64,000 nt of DNA from NCBI RefSeq assembly GCF_004137355.1, contig NZ_SDVB01000106.1:62001-126000 (forward strand). Reading direction: 5' to 3'. Within the stretch, counting starts at the first letter, position 1. Each line of letters begins with the position of its first letter. This DNA comes from Ciceribacter ferrooxidans (GTDB taxonomy: Bacteria > Pseudomonadota > Alphaproteobacteria > Rhizobiales > Rhizobiaceae). The notes below the pieces were generated by a model. The model ran no database searches. It worked only from the letters and a program-made list of their open reading frames with translations, and was not told the DNA's origin. Of the stretch, positions 34,090-43,639 are shown piece by piece. A program made the translations under genes and the position numbers.

Positions 34090-36255
34090 TCAACCTGTGG
34101 CCGAGACCAAAGCGTCCCCATCCTCGACGGGACCGGAAGTAAGATCTCCGGCGTCCGGATCCTGCGCAGGAGACCGCGGTGCTCCTGTTTGCGTGTTCAC
34201 ACCCGTCGCGCTGCTCCCATCACCACCGGCATCCGCATCGACCGCGCCGGCACAAGCCGCGGGCTCTTGCAGCGGGTCTTCGGGGACAGGTGCGCGTAGC
34301 GGTTCCGGGAGCCATCCGCTACACCGTAACAGTCGCTCGGCCTCGCGTGCCATGTCGGGTTTCTTGAGATGGTCGATAAGCTGGACCGACTGCTCTCCAC
34401 ATGCCTCGCGAACGGCCTTTAGGATGTGCGTCTTGGTGATCCTTCCGAGGTAGTTGTCGACGGTCGGTATCCAGCCTGCCTCGGCCATATCGAAGCCGAG
34501 GGACCGGGCAAGCTGTTCTGCATGCGAAATCGCGGCAGGCCGCCGGTTCCATGCCTGGACGACGGCGTTGAGCGACAACGAAATGCAGTGTGCGAACAGG
34601 GCCAGTCGACTGACATCGTCGAGCGCGATCAGGTAGTCCCAGAGCGCGCCGGGATTCTGTGGGAGTTCATGTCCCCACGCCTCGTGGCGCTGGTCGATCT
34701 CCTTTGCCCAGACGGTGTCGCAAAGACCCGGCGTCTGCCCGAGATTTGCGCTCCCGACCGTCAGTTCAAGGCAGGAGACTGACCCTTGAAAAAAGAAGGT
34801 CCTGAGCACGAGAGCATGCAGGGCGGCGGCGAAGGCAATCGCTGGAGCGTTGGCGAGCGCATTTCTGAGTGCCAGGGTGCGCGCGGCCGTCAGGTCTTCG
34901 ACGACACGGTCGGAAAGCCCACGCGCAGTACTATCTTCCTCCTCGGCTCCATCCACCGTGTTCGTCTCTGCGCCGGAGCGGGCACCTTCCGTTGTGGACG
35001 AGGTACCATCTCCGTCGCCGTCGTCCTCCTCGCTACTGCCGCTGGCGTCGTCGCCTTCAGCATCACCAGCGGACTCGTCCTCAGGACGGACGAAACCGCG
35101 CTCGATTGTGGGCTTGCCGTCCGCGCCAAGCGAGATAAAGGCGCCGCCGCGAGCAACCTCCAGCCGATCAAAGACAAAGGGGCGATGGTTCAGACGATCA
35201 AGTTCATCGCCGAGTTCCTCCAGTCGCTGTTCGATGTCGGGGTCGTATTCGGTCGCCTCTGCATAGTCAGCGTCGAGCGTCTTGTACTGCGTCTCAACCT
35301 CTTGACGGCGGGCAAACTCGTCGTCCGTCAACTCGGCCCGCTCTGGGTAGAAACGACGAAGACCGGCGGTGTGACCGTAGGGGAAATCAAAGGCAGCCTC
35401 GACCCATTTCCAGCCCTCGTCAGTCTTCAGAGCTTCGGCGTCTACCCTGAGCTTTTCGATTGCGAGTTGTTCCAGCAAGGATGGATCCTCCAGCCATCCG
35501 CCGTTATCGTCATCGAAGAGATCGTGCATCACGATCCCGCCCACCGCTTCGTAAGCCGCGATGCCGACATAGACTGCACGGCGATCCGTCGCGCGCACGG
35601 TCGTTTCGGTCAGGAGCCTACGAATGAAGTAGGGTTCGCGCGACGCCTGGAGCGAAATCAACTCCCAGACCTGCTCCTGGCGTGCATGGTCATCGGTGAT
35701 CGAAAACGCCATGATCTGCTGGAGCGTCATCTCGTCGGCAGCATACCGCTCGAGAAGGCGCGGAGAGACGGATGCAAGCCGCAGCCTTTGCCGCACAGTC
35801 GCAACAGATATGAAGAAGCGTGCCGCGATTTCCTCTTCTCCGACCCCCTCCTCCCAGAGCGTCATGATCGCCCGAAACTGATCCAGTGGATGCAGGTCGA
35901 GGCGCTGAACGTTTTCCGCAAGCGAGTCCTCCACCTCATCGGTCGTGGATTTGCTCAGGATGCAGGGAACGGCGACGGTTCTGGCAAGCCGTCCCTGGCT
36001 GACGAGGAGCTCGAGCGCCCGGTAACGGCGCCCGCCGGCCGGAATACGAAAGAACCCGGTTTCGTGCCCTTGCGCGTCATGTTCAACACGAACGTTCAGA
36101 CTGGTCAGAAGTCCGCGTCGGGCGATGTCCTCGGCGAGATCCGCTACGGATATGCCCGCCTTCGTCTTACGAACATTCCGCTGACTGAGGACAAGCTTGT
36201 TGAATGGGATTTCGCGCCCGGCATTGAGTGTGATCTTTTCAGAAGCCTTTGCCAT
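34090..36255 (-). CDS. Large ParB/Srx-domain plasmid protein
   Basis: The 721-residue protein has a ParB/RepB-type N-terminal domain: IPFNKLVLSQRNVRK, FRIPAGGRRYRALELL and DSLAENVQRLDLHPLDQFRA, then a helix-turn-helix (GVGEEEIAARFFISVATVRQ). The later part is plasmid-specific, with a long acidic stretch (EEDDGDGDGTSS area) and an acidic C-terminus. It is probably not the replication-partition ParB itself, as no ParA or RepABC is next to it. The ATG at 36255 has GGAG 8 bases upstream; a longer reading frame is rejected. Confidence 0.85.
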   Translation of the reverse strand: MAKASEKITLNAGREIPFNKLVLSQRNVRKTKAGISVADLAEDIARRGLLTSLNVRVEHDAQGHETGFFRIPAGGRRYRALELLVSQGRLARTVAVPCILSKSTTDEVEDSLAENVQRLDLHPLDQFRAIMTLWEEGVGEEEIAARFFISVATVRQRLRLASVSPRLLERYAADEMTLQQIMAFSITDDHARQEQVWELISLQASREPYFIRRLLTETTVRATDRRAVYVGIAAYEAVGGIVMHDLFDDDNGGWLEDPSLLEQLAIEKLRVDAEALKTDEGWKWVEAAFDFPYGHTAGLRRFYPERAELTDDEFARRQEVETQYKTLDADYAEATEYDPDIEQRLEELGDELDRLNHRPFVFDRLEVARGGAFISLGADGKPTIERGFVRPEDESAGDAEGDDASGSSEEDDGDGDGTSSTTEGARSGAETNTVDGAEEEDSTARGLSDRVVEDLTAARTLALRNALANAPAIAFAAALHALVLRTFFFQGSVSCLELTVGSANLGQTPGLCDTVWAKEIDQRHEAWGHELPQNPGALWDYLIALDDVSRLALFAHCISLSLNAVVQAWNRRPAAISHAEQLARSLGFDMAEAGWIPTVDNYLGRITKTHILKAVREACGEQSVQLIDHLKKPDMAREAERLLRCSGWLPEPLRAPVPEDPLQEPAACAGAVDADAGGDGSSATGVNTQTGAPRSPAQDPDAGDLTSGPVEDGDALVSATG

Positions 36256-36682
36256 CTGGGTTTCTCCATGGCGGATCGCCCGGAGCCTCTCTCCGGACGC
36301 CTCACTCCGCCAAGAAACCCCCTTCCCCACTCTCCCTCTCGCCCACTTGCCTTGCCTTTCCCGGTAGGCTGGCCGCCTGCGCAGACCGGAAACCGAGGCG
36401 AGCTTTGGTGTGGAGACGACAGCCTTTCAGGCATCCTGCGCGGGAAGAGGACGGCACGAACTGCACGTTCTCGCGACCAATTGTGCGGAGGCGTCAGCTC
36501 CGATCTTGCGGGCGGACTTGTCCCTCCAGCGCTCGGCAGAAAGATATGACATCACGAAACCTAAGAAGAGGACGGTGAGGGTGGCAGGACTTTTCGCCTC
36601 GGACAGAGAAACGCCGAGCCGAGAGAATATGGTTTGAAACATCAAAAGATTGGTAGTAAACATGAATCACCAAGGCTGAAAC
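36256..36682. other. Intergenic region between ParB-like gene and Xre gene
   Basis: No gene is well supported. On the minus strand a frame of 78 codons (36427-36663) contains one hydrophobic segment (ATLTVLFLGFVMSYLS) and could be a small membrane protein, but it has no good ribosome site. TTTGA-AACA-TCAAA (36633-36646) is a short inverted repeat before the Xre gene and may be its operator. Confidence 0.45.
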
Positions 36683-37006
36683 ATGAGAAGCGATGGCGGA
36701 ACCGTGATTACATCCGCTCAATTGCGAGCCGCCAGGGCTCTTCTCGGAATTGACCAGCGTCAACTGGCCGGCCTCGTCGGTGTGTCCGTCCCGACCATCC
36801 AGCGCATGGAAGCGAGCCCCCATGTCATCCGCGGCAATGTCGACTCGCTGGTGCGCCTTCTGCGTGCGCTCGACGGCGCCGGCATCGAACTGATCGACGA
36901 GGGCGCGGCAAGCGAGACCGGCGGACGCGGCGTGCGATTGAAGGCTCCACCGCGCAGCGCAACCGAAGAAGCCGGAAACGCCCCGGACGCGGGGGGTCGC
37001 TCATGA
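36683..37006 (+). CDS. Xre-family helix-turn-helix regulator of the hydrogenase-4-like operon
   Basis: The 107-residue protein has a Cro/C1-type helix-turn-helix (ITSAQLRAARALLGIDQRQL, then AGLVGVSVPTIQRMEA) and a long polar tail (GRGVRLKAPPRSATEEAG). Its stop overlaps the first membrane-complex gene (ATGA at 37003), so it is the first gene of the operon and a likely autoregulator. A GTG at 36701 is an alternative start. The signal sensed is unknown. Confidence 0.8.
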   Translation: MRSDGGTVITSAQLRAARALLGIDQRQLAGLVGVSVPTIQRMEASPHVIRGNVDSLVRLLRALDGAGIELIDEGAASETGGRGVRLKAPPRSATEEAGNAPDAGGRS

Positions 37007-39024
37007 CGGCGCTCCAGGTCATCCTCGTCTCGGTCAGCGCCTATCTGGGCACAACGGTGCTTGGCGCTGCGACGGGACGGCAGCCCTGGGCAACATCCCT
37101 CGTCTACGCGCTCACCCTTTGCATATCCGCGGTAATCGTCGCGACCGCGGTCTCGCAGCTGCTCGGCGCTGCGACAGGGGGACCGGCCTCGGAGATATCG
37201 TTGCCGCTTGGGCTTCCCTGGCTCGGGTCGCATCTGCGGATCGATGCGCTCTCGGCTTTCTTTCTTTCCGTCGTCGGGCTCGGCGGCGTCCTTTCGAGTC
37301 TCTATGGCCTCGGCTACGGGCACCATGAAGAGGCGCCGCAGCGCGTGCTTCCCTTCTTTCCCGCCTTCCTCGCCGGGATGAACCTCGTGATCCTGGCGGC
37401 CGACGCCTTCACCTTCCTCATCTCATGGGAATTCATGTCGCTCGCGTCCTGGGCGCTGGTGATGGCGCATCACCAGGAGGCCGCCAACCGAAAGGCGGGC
37501 TATATCTACATCGTCATGGCGAGCTTCGGTACACTCGCGCTGCTGCTCGCTTTCGGGCTGCTGGCGGGAGCGGACGGCAATTACGCCTTTGCGGCGATCC
37601 GCGCCGCGGAGCATACGCCGGCTGTCGCCGGGACCGTGCTCGTTCTTCTCCTTCTCGGCGCCGGCTCGAAGGCGGGGCTCGTGCCGCTGCACGTCTGGCT
37701 GCCGCTCGCCCATCCGGCAGCACCCAGCCATGTTTCGGCGCTGATGAGCGGCGTCATGACCAAAGTCGCCATCTACGGCTTCATCCGCATCGTGTTCGAC
37801 CTGCTCGGGCAGCCCGCACCCTGGCAGGGCATCCTCGTCCTTGTGATCGGCGGGGCGACGGCGACCTTCGGCATCCTGCACGCGCTGATGGAACGCGACC
37901 TCAAGCGCCTGCTCGCCTACAGCACGATCGAGAACATCGGCATCATCTTCGTGAGCCTCGGGCTGACGCTTGCCTTTGCGTCGAACGGAATGACGGGCCC
38001 GGCGGCGCTCGCCTTCACGGCGGCGCTCTTCCATGTCCTCAACCATTCCTTCTTCAAGAGCCTGCTCTTCTTCGGTGCCGGTGCGGTGCTGAGCGCAACC
38101 GGTGAGCGGGACATGGAAAAACTCGGCGGCCTCATCCACCGGATGCCGGTCACAAGCTTCGCCTTCCTCGTCGGCAGCGTAGCGATCTCGGCGCTGCCGC
38201 CCTTCAACGGCTTCGCCTCGGAATGGCTGGCATTCCAGGCGATCCTGCAGAGTCCCGACCTGCCACAATGGGGCCTGAAGATCATCGTGCCGGCGATCGG
38301 CGGACTGCTGGCACTCTCGGCGGCACTCGCTGCGACCTGCTTCGTCAAGGCGTTCGGCGTCACCTTCCTCGGGCGCCCGCGCACGGCAATCGCCTCCACG
38401 GCGACGGAGGTCGACCACTTCTCGCTTGCCGCGATGCTGGTGCTTGCCGCACTCTGCCTCCTCGCCGGTATCCTGCCGGGTCTCGTCATGGATAGCCTCG
38501 CCCCGGTCGCGCTTGCGCTTCTCGGCAACCGCCTGCCGGAACAGGCCGCCATTGCCTGGCTGTCGATCGTGCCGATCACCGAAACCCACAGCTCCTATAA
38601 CGGCCTGCTGGTCTTCCTCTTCATCGCCTTTTCCGCATCACTATCCGCCTTCCTCGTCCACCGCCTCGGCTCGCGGGCGCTCCGGCGGGCGCCGGCATGG
38701 GACTGCGGCTTCCCCGAGCCGAGCCCGATGACGCAGTATTCGGCGGGCAGTTTCGCGCAGCCGATCCGCCGGGTGTTCGGCACGCTGGTCTTCCGCGCCC
38801 GCGAACGCGTCGACATGCCGGCGCCGGGCGAGTTGCGGCCGGCGCGGTTGACGGTCACGACCCGCGATCTCATCTGGGACTGGCTCTATGCGCCGTTGAC
38901 CGGCGTCGTCGGCTACGTCGCCGAAAAGCTCAATCACCTGCAATTCCTGACGATCCGTCGTTATCTCAGCCTCGTCTTCGTCGCCTTGATCCTCCTGCTT
39001 CTGGTGGTGGCGCTATGGACGTGA
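37003..39024 (+). CDS. hyfB: Hydrogenase-4-like proton-translocating subunit B
   Basis: The 673-residue protein is a complex I antiporter-like (NuoL/M type) membrane subunit with about fifteen spans. Family landmarks are FLISWEFMSLASWALVMAHH, the KAGLVPLHVWLPLAHPAAPS loop with the key lysine and histidine, and ERDLKRLLAYSTIENIG. It would move protons or sodium across the inner membrane. The end of the gene overlaps the next start by ten bases. HyfB is the closest family; function as hydrogenase is doubtful (see HyfG). Confidence 0.88.
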   Translation: MTALQVILVSVSAYLGTTVLGAATGRQPWATSLVYALTLCISAVIVATAVSQLLGAATGGPASEISLPLGLPWLGSHLRIDALSAFFLSVVGLGGVLSSLYGLGYGHHEEAPQRVLPFFPAFLAGMNLVILAADAFTFLISWEFMSLASWALVMAHHQEAANRKAGYIYIVMASFGTLALLLAFGLLAGADGNYAFAAIRAAEHTPAVAGTVLVLLLLGAGSKAGLVPLHVWLPLAHPAAPSHVSALMSGVMTKVAIYGFIRIVFDLLGQPAPWQGILVLVIGGATATFGILHALMERDLKRLLAYSTIENIGIIFVSLGLTLAFASNGMTGPAALAFTAALFHVLNHSFFKSLLFFGAGAVLSATGERDMEKLGGLIHRMPVTSFAFLVGSVAISALPPFNGFASEWLAFQAILQSPDLPQWGLKIIVPAIGGLLALSAALAATCFVKAFGVTFLGRPRTAIASTATEVDHFSLAAMLVLAALCLLAGILPGLVMDSLAPVALALLGNRLPEQAAIAWLSIVPITETHSSYNGLLVFLFIAFSASLSAFLVHRLGSRALRRAPAWDCGFPEPSPMTQYSAGSFAQPIRRVFGTLVFRARERVDMPAPGELRPARLTVTTRDLIWDWLYAPLTGVVGYVAEKLNHLQFLTIRRYLSLVFVALILLLLVVALWT

Positions 39025-39971
39025 TCTCTTCCTTCCTGATCCAGTCCCTGCAGATGGCGTTGGTGATATCGCTGGCGCCCTTGCTCACCGGCTTCGTGCG
39101 CAAGGTGAAGGCACGTCTGCTGCGCCGCCGCGGGCCTCCGGTCTTCCAGCCTTACCGCGACCTCCTGCGGCTCTTCCGCAAGGAAGCGATCGTGGCGGAA
39201 AACGCCTCCTGGCTCTTCCGGGTGGCGCCTTATCTGATCTTCGCAGCGACCTGGGTTGCGGCGGCGATCGTGCCGACCTTTGCGACCGGGCTCATCTTCA
39301 GCTGGACGGCGGACCTGATCGCCATCGTGGCGCTTCTCGGCAGCGCCCGCTTCTTTCTCGCCCTTGCCGGCATGGATGTCGGCACGAGTTTCGGCGGGAT
39401 CGGTTCGAGCCGTGAAATGATGATCGCGACCCTTGCCGAGCCGGCCATGCTGCTCATCATCTTCTCGCTGGCGCTCGTCGCCGGCTCGACGCAGCTTTCG
39501 AGTATCGCCGCCTTCGTCAACTCGCCGGAGGTCGGCCTGCGCGTCTCGCTCGGCATCGCGCTCGTCGCGATCGTCATGGTGGCGATTGCGGAGAATGCGC
39601 GCATTCCGGTCGACAATCCGGCGACCCATCTCGAACTCACCATGGTGCACGAGGCGATGGTGCTCGAATATTCCGGCCGGCATCTGGCGATGATCGAGCT
39701 TGCCGCCTCGTTGAAGCTCCTGCTCTACGTCTCGCTGATCGCCTGCATCTTCGTGCCCTTCCAGCTCGCCGGCCCCGGTGACGCGCCGGCGACTTACGTG
39801 GCCGCGGCACTCGCCTATCCCGTCAAGCTCGCCGTCGCCGGCGTCCTGCTCGCCGTCTTCGAAACCGCGACCGCCAAGATGCGGATATTCCGCGTTCCGG
39901 AATTCCTCGGCGCGGCCCTGATGCTCGGGCTGCTCGCGACCCTTCTGCGTTTCGTTTCGAGGAGCCTCTGA
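39015..39971 (+). CDS. hyfC: Hydrogenase-4-like membrane subunit C (NuoH type)
   Basis: The 318-residue protein is NuoH/HyfC-like with eight spans. The connecting loop RRGPPVFQPYRDLLRLFRKE and the ENARIPVDNPATHLELTMVH motif, including the charged residues at the membrane-arm junction, are conserved. It anchors the peripheral subunits to the antiporter arm. The start overlaps hyfB by ten bases, and the last base is shared with the hyfE start. Confidence 0.9.
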   Translation: MDVISSFLIQSLQMALVISLAPLLTGFVRKVKARLLRRRGPPVFQPYRDLLRLFRKEAIVAENASWLFRVAPYLIFAATWVAAAIVPTFATGLIFSWTADLIAIVALLGSARFFLALAGMDVGTSFGGIGSSREMMIATLAEPAMLLIIFSLALVAGSTQLSSIAAFVNSPEVGLRVSLGIALVAIVMVAIAENARIPVDNPATHLELTMVHEAMVLEYSGRHLAMIELAASLKLLLYVSLIACIFVPFQLAGPGDAPATYVAAALAYPVKLAVAGVLLAVFETATAKMRIFRVPEFLGAALMLGLLATLLRFVSRSL

Positions 39972-40636
39972 TGCACGGTCTCGTCTTCGACATCGCACAT
40001 CTTCTCGCCGGCGGCCTCGTCGTCGTCAGCATGATGATGCTCTATCAGGACCGGCTCTACGCGCTTCTGAACGTCTTTGCGCTGCATTCGCTGGTGCTGA
40101 CCCTTTCGGTCGCCTGGCAGGCCTATATCCAGGATGCACCCCACCTCTATGTGACGGCGGCGATCGCGCTCATCTTCAAGGCAATCGTCATTCCGGTTGT
40201 GCTGCACCGCATGATCCGCCAGCTCGGCATTCACCGGGAAATCGAGACTGTCGTTGGTATCGGGCCGACCATGCTCGCCGGCATCGGGCTCGTCGCGCTC
40301 GCCATGGTGGTCATGCTCAGGGTCACCCCCGGCGCCAATCCGCTGGTGCGCGAGGACCTCGCCTTCGCGCTCTCGGTGCTGCTGATCAGCCTGCTGGTGA
40401 TGGTTACACGCCGCAACGCGGTGAGCCAGGTGGTCGGATTCATGTCGCTCGAAAACAGCCTGGTGCTGGCCGCGACCGGCGCCAAGGGCATGCCGCTCGT
40501 CGTCGAGATCAGCGTGGCTTTCTCGATCCTCGTCGCCTTCATCGTCATCGGCGTCTTCCTCTTCCGCATTCGCGAACGTTTCGACACCGTCGATGTCGCC
40601 GCTCTCGACGACTTCAAAGGGAGGATGCGCAAATGA
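39971..40636 (+). CDS. hyfE: Hydrogenase-4-like membrane subunit E
   Basis: The 221-residue protein has about seven spans and matches HyfE, which is related to the NuoK/MrpC type. QVVGFMSLENSLVLAATGAK with its membrane glutamate is the family mark. The start overlaps the hyfC stop (TGATG), and its end overlaps the hyfF start. It belongs to the proton-pumping membrane arm. Confidence 0.87.
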   Translation: MHGLVFDIAHLLAGGLVVVSMMMLYQDRLYALLNVFALHSLVLTLSVAWQAYIQDAPHLYVTAAIALIFKAIVIPVVLHRMIRQLGIHREIETVVGIGPTMLAGIGLVALAMVVMLRVTPGANPLVREDLAFALSVLLISLLVMVTRRNAVSQVVGFMSLENSLVLAATGAKGMPLVVEISVAFSILVAFIVIGVFLFRIRERFDTVDVAALDDFKGRMRK

Positions 40637-42096
40637 ATGCGCTCTCGCCCCTCCTCGCCTTCGACGCCGAACGCGCCGTCCTCGTCATCCCGATCGTCGC
40701 GGCCGTGGTGCTCGCGCTCCTGCCCGGCTACCGCCTCACTGCCCGGCTCAACGTGGTCGCGAGCCTGCTCACCCTTCTTTCAGCCCTTTCGCTCTTCGTC
40801 ACGCCGCGGCCCGAGGCCGGGCAGTATCTGCTCGTCGACGACCTCAACATCGTCTTCATCGTGCTCAACACCTTCGTCGGCTTTACGACCAGCGTGTTCA
40901 GCGCGAGCTACATCGCCCATGAACTGGAGATCGGCCGGCTGACGCCGGCGAACCTGCGCTTCTACCACGCGATGTACCAGGTGATGATGTTCGGCATGAA
41001 CCTCGCCTTCGTATCGAACAATATCGGGCTGATGTGGGTGGCGGTTGAGTTGGCGACGCTGACCACCGTGCTGATGGTCGGCATCTACAGGACCCACGAG
41101 GCGCTCGAGGCGGCGTGGAAATACTTCATCCTCGGCAGCGTCGGCATCGCATTCGCCCTGTTCGGGACGATCCTCGTCTACCTCGCCGCCCAGCCCGTGG
41201 TCGGGGAAGGCTATGACGCCATGGTCTGGACGATCCTGATCCAGCATGCCGCCGCCTTCGACCCGGCGCTCCTCAACATCGCCTTCGTCTTCCTTTTCCT
41301 CGGCTACGGCACCAAGGTGGGGCTCGCCCCCCTGCATGCCTGGCTGCCGGACGCGCATGCAGAAGGCCCGACGCCGATCTCGGCGGTGTTGTCCGGTCTG
41401 TTGCTGAATGTCGCGCTCTATGCCGTTCTGCGCTTCAAGATGCTGCTTTCGGCAAGTCCCGAGGCGCTGGCGCCCGGACCGCTGATGATGACGATGGGGC
41501 TCGCCTCGCTGATCTTCGCCGGCTTCATGCTCTACCGGCGCCGCGACATCAAGCGCATGTTCGCCTATTCCTCGATCGAGCACATGGGCATCATCGTCTT
41601 TGCCTTCGGCCTCGGCGGGCCGCTCGCAAACTTCGCCGGGCTGCTGCACATGGTCATGCATTCGCTCACCAAGTCGGCGATCTTCTTTGCCGTCGGCCAC
41701 ATCTCGCAGATCAAGGGGACGCAGCGGCTTTCGGCGATCCGCGGGCTGACCGAGACCCATCCGGGCCTCGGCTGGGGGCTGCTCGCCGGAGTCGTGGCGA
41801 TTGCCGGCCTGCCTCCCGGCGGCATCTTCATGAGCGAGTTCCTGATCGTGAGCTCGGCCTTCTCCAAGCAGCCCGTGCTCGGCGTCCTGCTGGTCCTCGG
41901 GCTTCTCGTCGCCTTTGGCGCGCTCCTCCTGCGGCTGACGGGGGCTGCCTTCGGCCGGCCGCGCGGCAGCACGGCGCCGGCGGAGGCTTCCTATCTGCCG
42001 ATGTATGCCCATCTTGCGCTGGTACTGATCGCCGGCGTCTATCTGCCGCCGCCGCTGGTCGCCTGGTTCCAGCACATCGCCAACCTTCTTCGCTGA
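40633..42096 (+). CDS. hyfF: Hydrogenase-4-like proton-translocating subunit F
   Basis: The 487-residue protein is a NuoN/M-like antiporter subunit with about fourteen spans. KVGLAPLHAWLPDAHAEGPT and RRDIKRMFAYSSIEHMGIIV are the conserved proton-channel blocks. It is the second antiporter-type subunit of the complex and is translated with hyfE by overlap. The length is normal for HyfF. Confidence 0.9.
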   Translation: MNALSPLLAFDAERAVLVIPIVAAVVLALLPGYRLTARLNVVASLLTLLSALSLFVTPRPEAGQYLLVDDLNIVFIVLNTFVGFTTSVFSASYIAHELEIGRLTPANLRFYHAMYQVMMFGMNLAFVSNNIGLMWVAVELATLTTVLMVGIYRTHEALEAAWKYFILGSVGIAFALFGTILVYLAAQPVVGEGYDAMVWTILIQHAAAFDPALLNIAFVFLFLGYGTKVGLAPLHAWLPDAHAEGPTPISAVLSGLLLNVALYAVLRFKMLLSASPEALAPGPLMMTMGLASLIFAGFMLYRRRDIKRMFAYSSIEHMGIIVFAFGLGGPLANFAGLLHMVMHSLTKSAIFFAVGHISQIKGTQRLSAIRGLTETHPGLGWGLLAGVVAIAGLPPGGIFMSEFLIVSSAFSKQPVLGVLLVLGLLVAFGALLLRLTGAAFGRPRGSTAPAEASYLPMYAHLALVLIAGVYLPPPLVAWFQHIANLLR

Positions 42097-42112
42097 CGGG
42101 AGGGAGATCGTT

Positions 42113-43624
42113 GTGACAACACTCGCCGAATTCCTCCTCGAAGGCCGAATAGTCGAACAGCATCGCCCGTTCGCACGTGCGGTCGTCGACGAGGCCGGCT
42201 GGCTCGCTGCGAGCGAGGGACTCGCCACCGGACGCTGGACGCTTCTCGGCCTTTGGGGCGAAGCGAAGGCCGTCCACATGGCGCTTTTCGAGGCGCCCGG
42301 AACGATCGGGGTCGTCAGCCTCGAAGGCCTGAGCGGGAGCTATCCCTCCGTCGCGCGCCATCATCCGCCGGCGCTCCGCCTCGAGCGAACAGTCCGCGAT
42401 CTCTTCGGACTGGAGCCGGCCGGTCTTCCCGATCCGCGGCCGTGGCTCGACCACGGGCGCTGGGGCGCCCGCGCGCCCCTCGGCGCGGCGGAGCCTGCGA
42501 GCGACACCGGCCGTCCCTATGCCTTCCTGCCGGCGGAGGGTGAAGGCCTGCATCAGATTCCCGTCGGTCCCGTCCACGCCGGCATCATCGAGCCGGGGCA
42601 TTTCCGGTTTACCGCGAACGGCGAGACGATCGTCCGGCTGGAGGCACGGCTCGGCTACGTTCACAAGGGTATCGAGGGGCTGATGGCCGGCGCCGACATA
42701 GGCCGGGCGGCCAAGCTTGCGGGGCGGATCTCCGGCGACAGCACGGTCGCCTACGGTCTGGCCTTCGCGCGGGCCGTCGAGGCAGCGATCGGCTTCGAGG
42801 CGCCGCCGCGGGCCGTCTGGCTGCGCGCGCTGATGGCCGAACTCGAACGACTGGCGAACCATCTGGGCGACATCGGCGCGATCTGCAACGACGCGGCCTT
42901 CCCGCTGATGCTCGCCCATTGCGGCGTGCTGCGCGAGAAGGTGCTGCGCGCCGCCGACACCGCCTTCGGCCACCGGCTGATGCGTGACCGCATCGTGCCG
43001 GGCGGCGTGACCGCCGACCTCGAAGGCGACGGGATTACCGCAATCCGGGCGCTCGTCACCAAGATCCGCCGGCGCTTCCCGCATCTCGTCGAACTCTACG
43101 ACAACACCGCCTCGCTCCAGGACCGGACGGTCACGACCGGCATCCTGAAACCGGAGCTGGCACGACAGTACGGCGCCGGCGGCTATGTGGGCCGCGCCTC
43201 GGGACGCGGCTTCGACGCGCGCCAGGTGCTGCGCTACGCGCCCTATGACCGGCTCATTTTCGACGTCCCGGTCTTCGCCGAGGGCGACGTCAACGCGCGG
43301 GTCTGGGTACGCATCCGCGAAGTGGAGCAGAGCCTCTCCATGGTCGAGCAACTGCTCGACCTTCTGCCCGACGGACCGGTCGCGGTTCCCGTGCCGGATC
43401 TCGCCAGGACTTGCGAAGGTGCGGCCCTCGTCGAGGGTTTTCGCGGGGACATTTTCGTCTGGCTGCGGCTTTCGGCGAGCGGCACGGTCGAACGGTGCCA
43501 CCTGCGCGACCCGTCCTGGTTCCAGTGGCCACTTCTGGAGGTCGCGATCGAAGGCAACATCGTCGCCGACTTCCCGCTCTGCAACAAGTCGTTCAACTGC
43601 TCCTATTCGGGCCAGGATCTTTAG
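42113..43624 (+). CDS. hyfG: Hydrogenase-4-like large subunit lacking NiFe ligands
   Basis: The 503-residue protein fuses a short NuoC-like N-terminus with a NuoD/large-subunit-like domain (RLEARLGYVHKGIEGLMAGA; ELERLANHLGDIGAICNDAA). The place where [NiFe] hydrogenases have RICGxC reads RISGDS (Ser207, Ser210), and the C-terminal DPCxxC motif is replaced by DFPLCNKSFNCSYSGQDL. The NiFe site therefore cannot form. The fold is that of energy-converting-hydrogenase-related (Ehr) complexes or complex I. It starts at GTG after GGGAGGGAG. Confidence 0.88.
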   Translation: MTTLAEFLLEGRIVEQHRPFARAVVDEAGWLAASEGLATGRWTLLGLWGEAKAVHMALFEAPGTIGVVSLEGLSGSYPSVARHHPPALRLERTVRDLFGLEPAGLPDPRPWLDHGRWGARAPLGAAEPASDTGRPYAFLPAEGEGLHQIPVGPVHAGIIEPGHFRFTANGETIVRLEARLGYVHKGIEGLMAGADIGRAAKLAGRISGDSTVAYGLAFARAVEAAIGFEAPPRAVWLRALMAELERLANHLGDIGAICNDAAFPLMLAHCGVLREKVLRAADTAFGHRLMRDRIVPGGVTADLEGDGITAIRALVTKIRRRFPHLVELYDNTASLQDRTVTTGILKPELARQYGAGGYVGRASGRGFDARQVLRYAPYDRLIFDVPVFAEGDVNARVWVRIREVEQSLSMVEQLLDLLPDGPVAVPVPDLARTCEGAALVEGFRGDIFVWLRLSASGTVERCHLRDPSWFQWPLLEVAIEGNIVADFPLCNKSFNCSYSGQDL

Positions 43625-43639
43625 GGAGGAACGGAAGCC

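Noticed and set aside
34786..36549. Plus-strand open frame of 587 codons
   Set aside because: It is antisense to the ParB-domain gene, which has clear motifs and a ribosome site. High GC content keeps such frames open by chance.
36633..36646. TTTGA-AACA-TCAAA as an FNR/FixK site
   Set aside because: FNR-type sites need TTGA and TCAA six bases apart; here the gap is four. Kept only as a possible operator.
41828..43501. Minus-strand frame of 557 codons
   Set aside because: It is antisense to the hydrogenase-4-like large subunit and has no recognisable domains.
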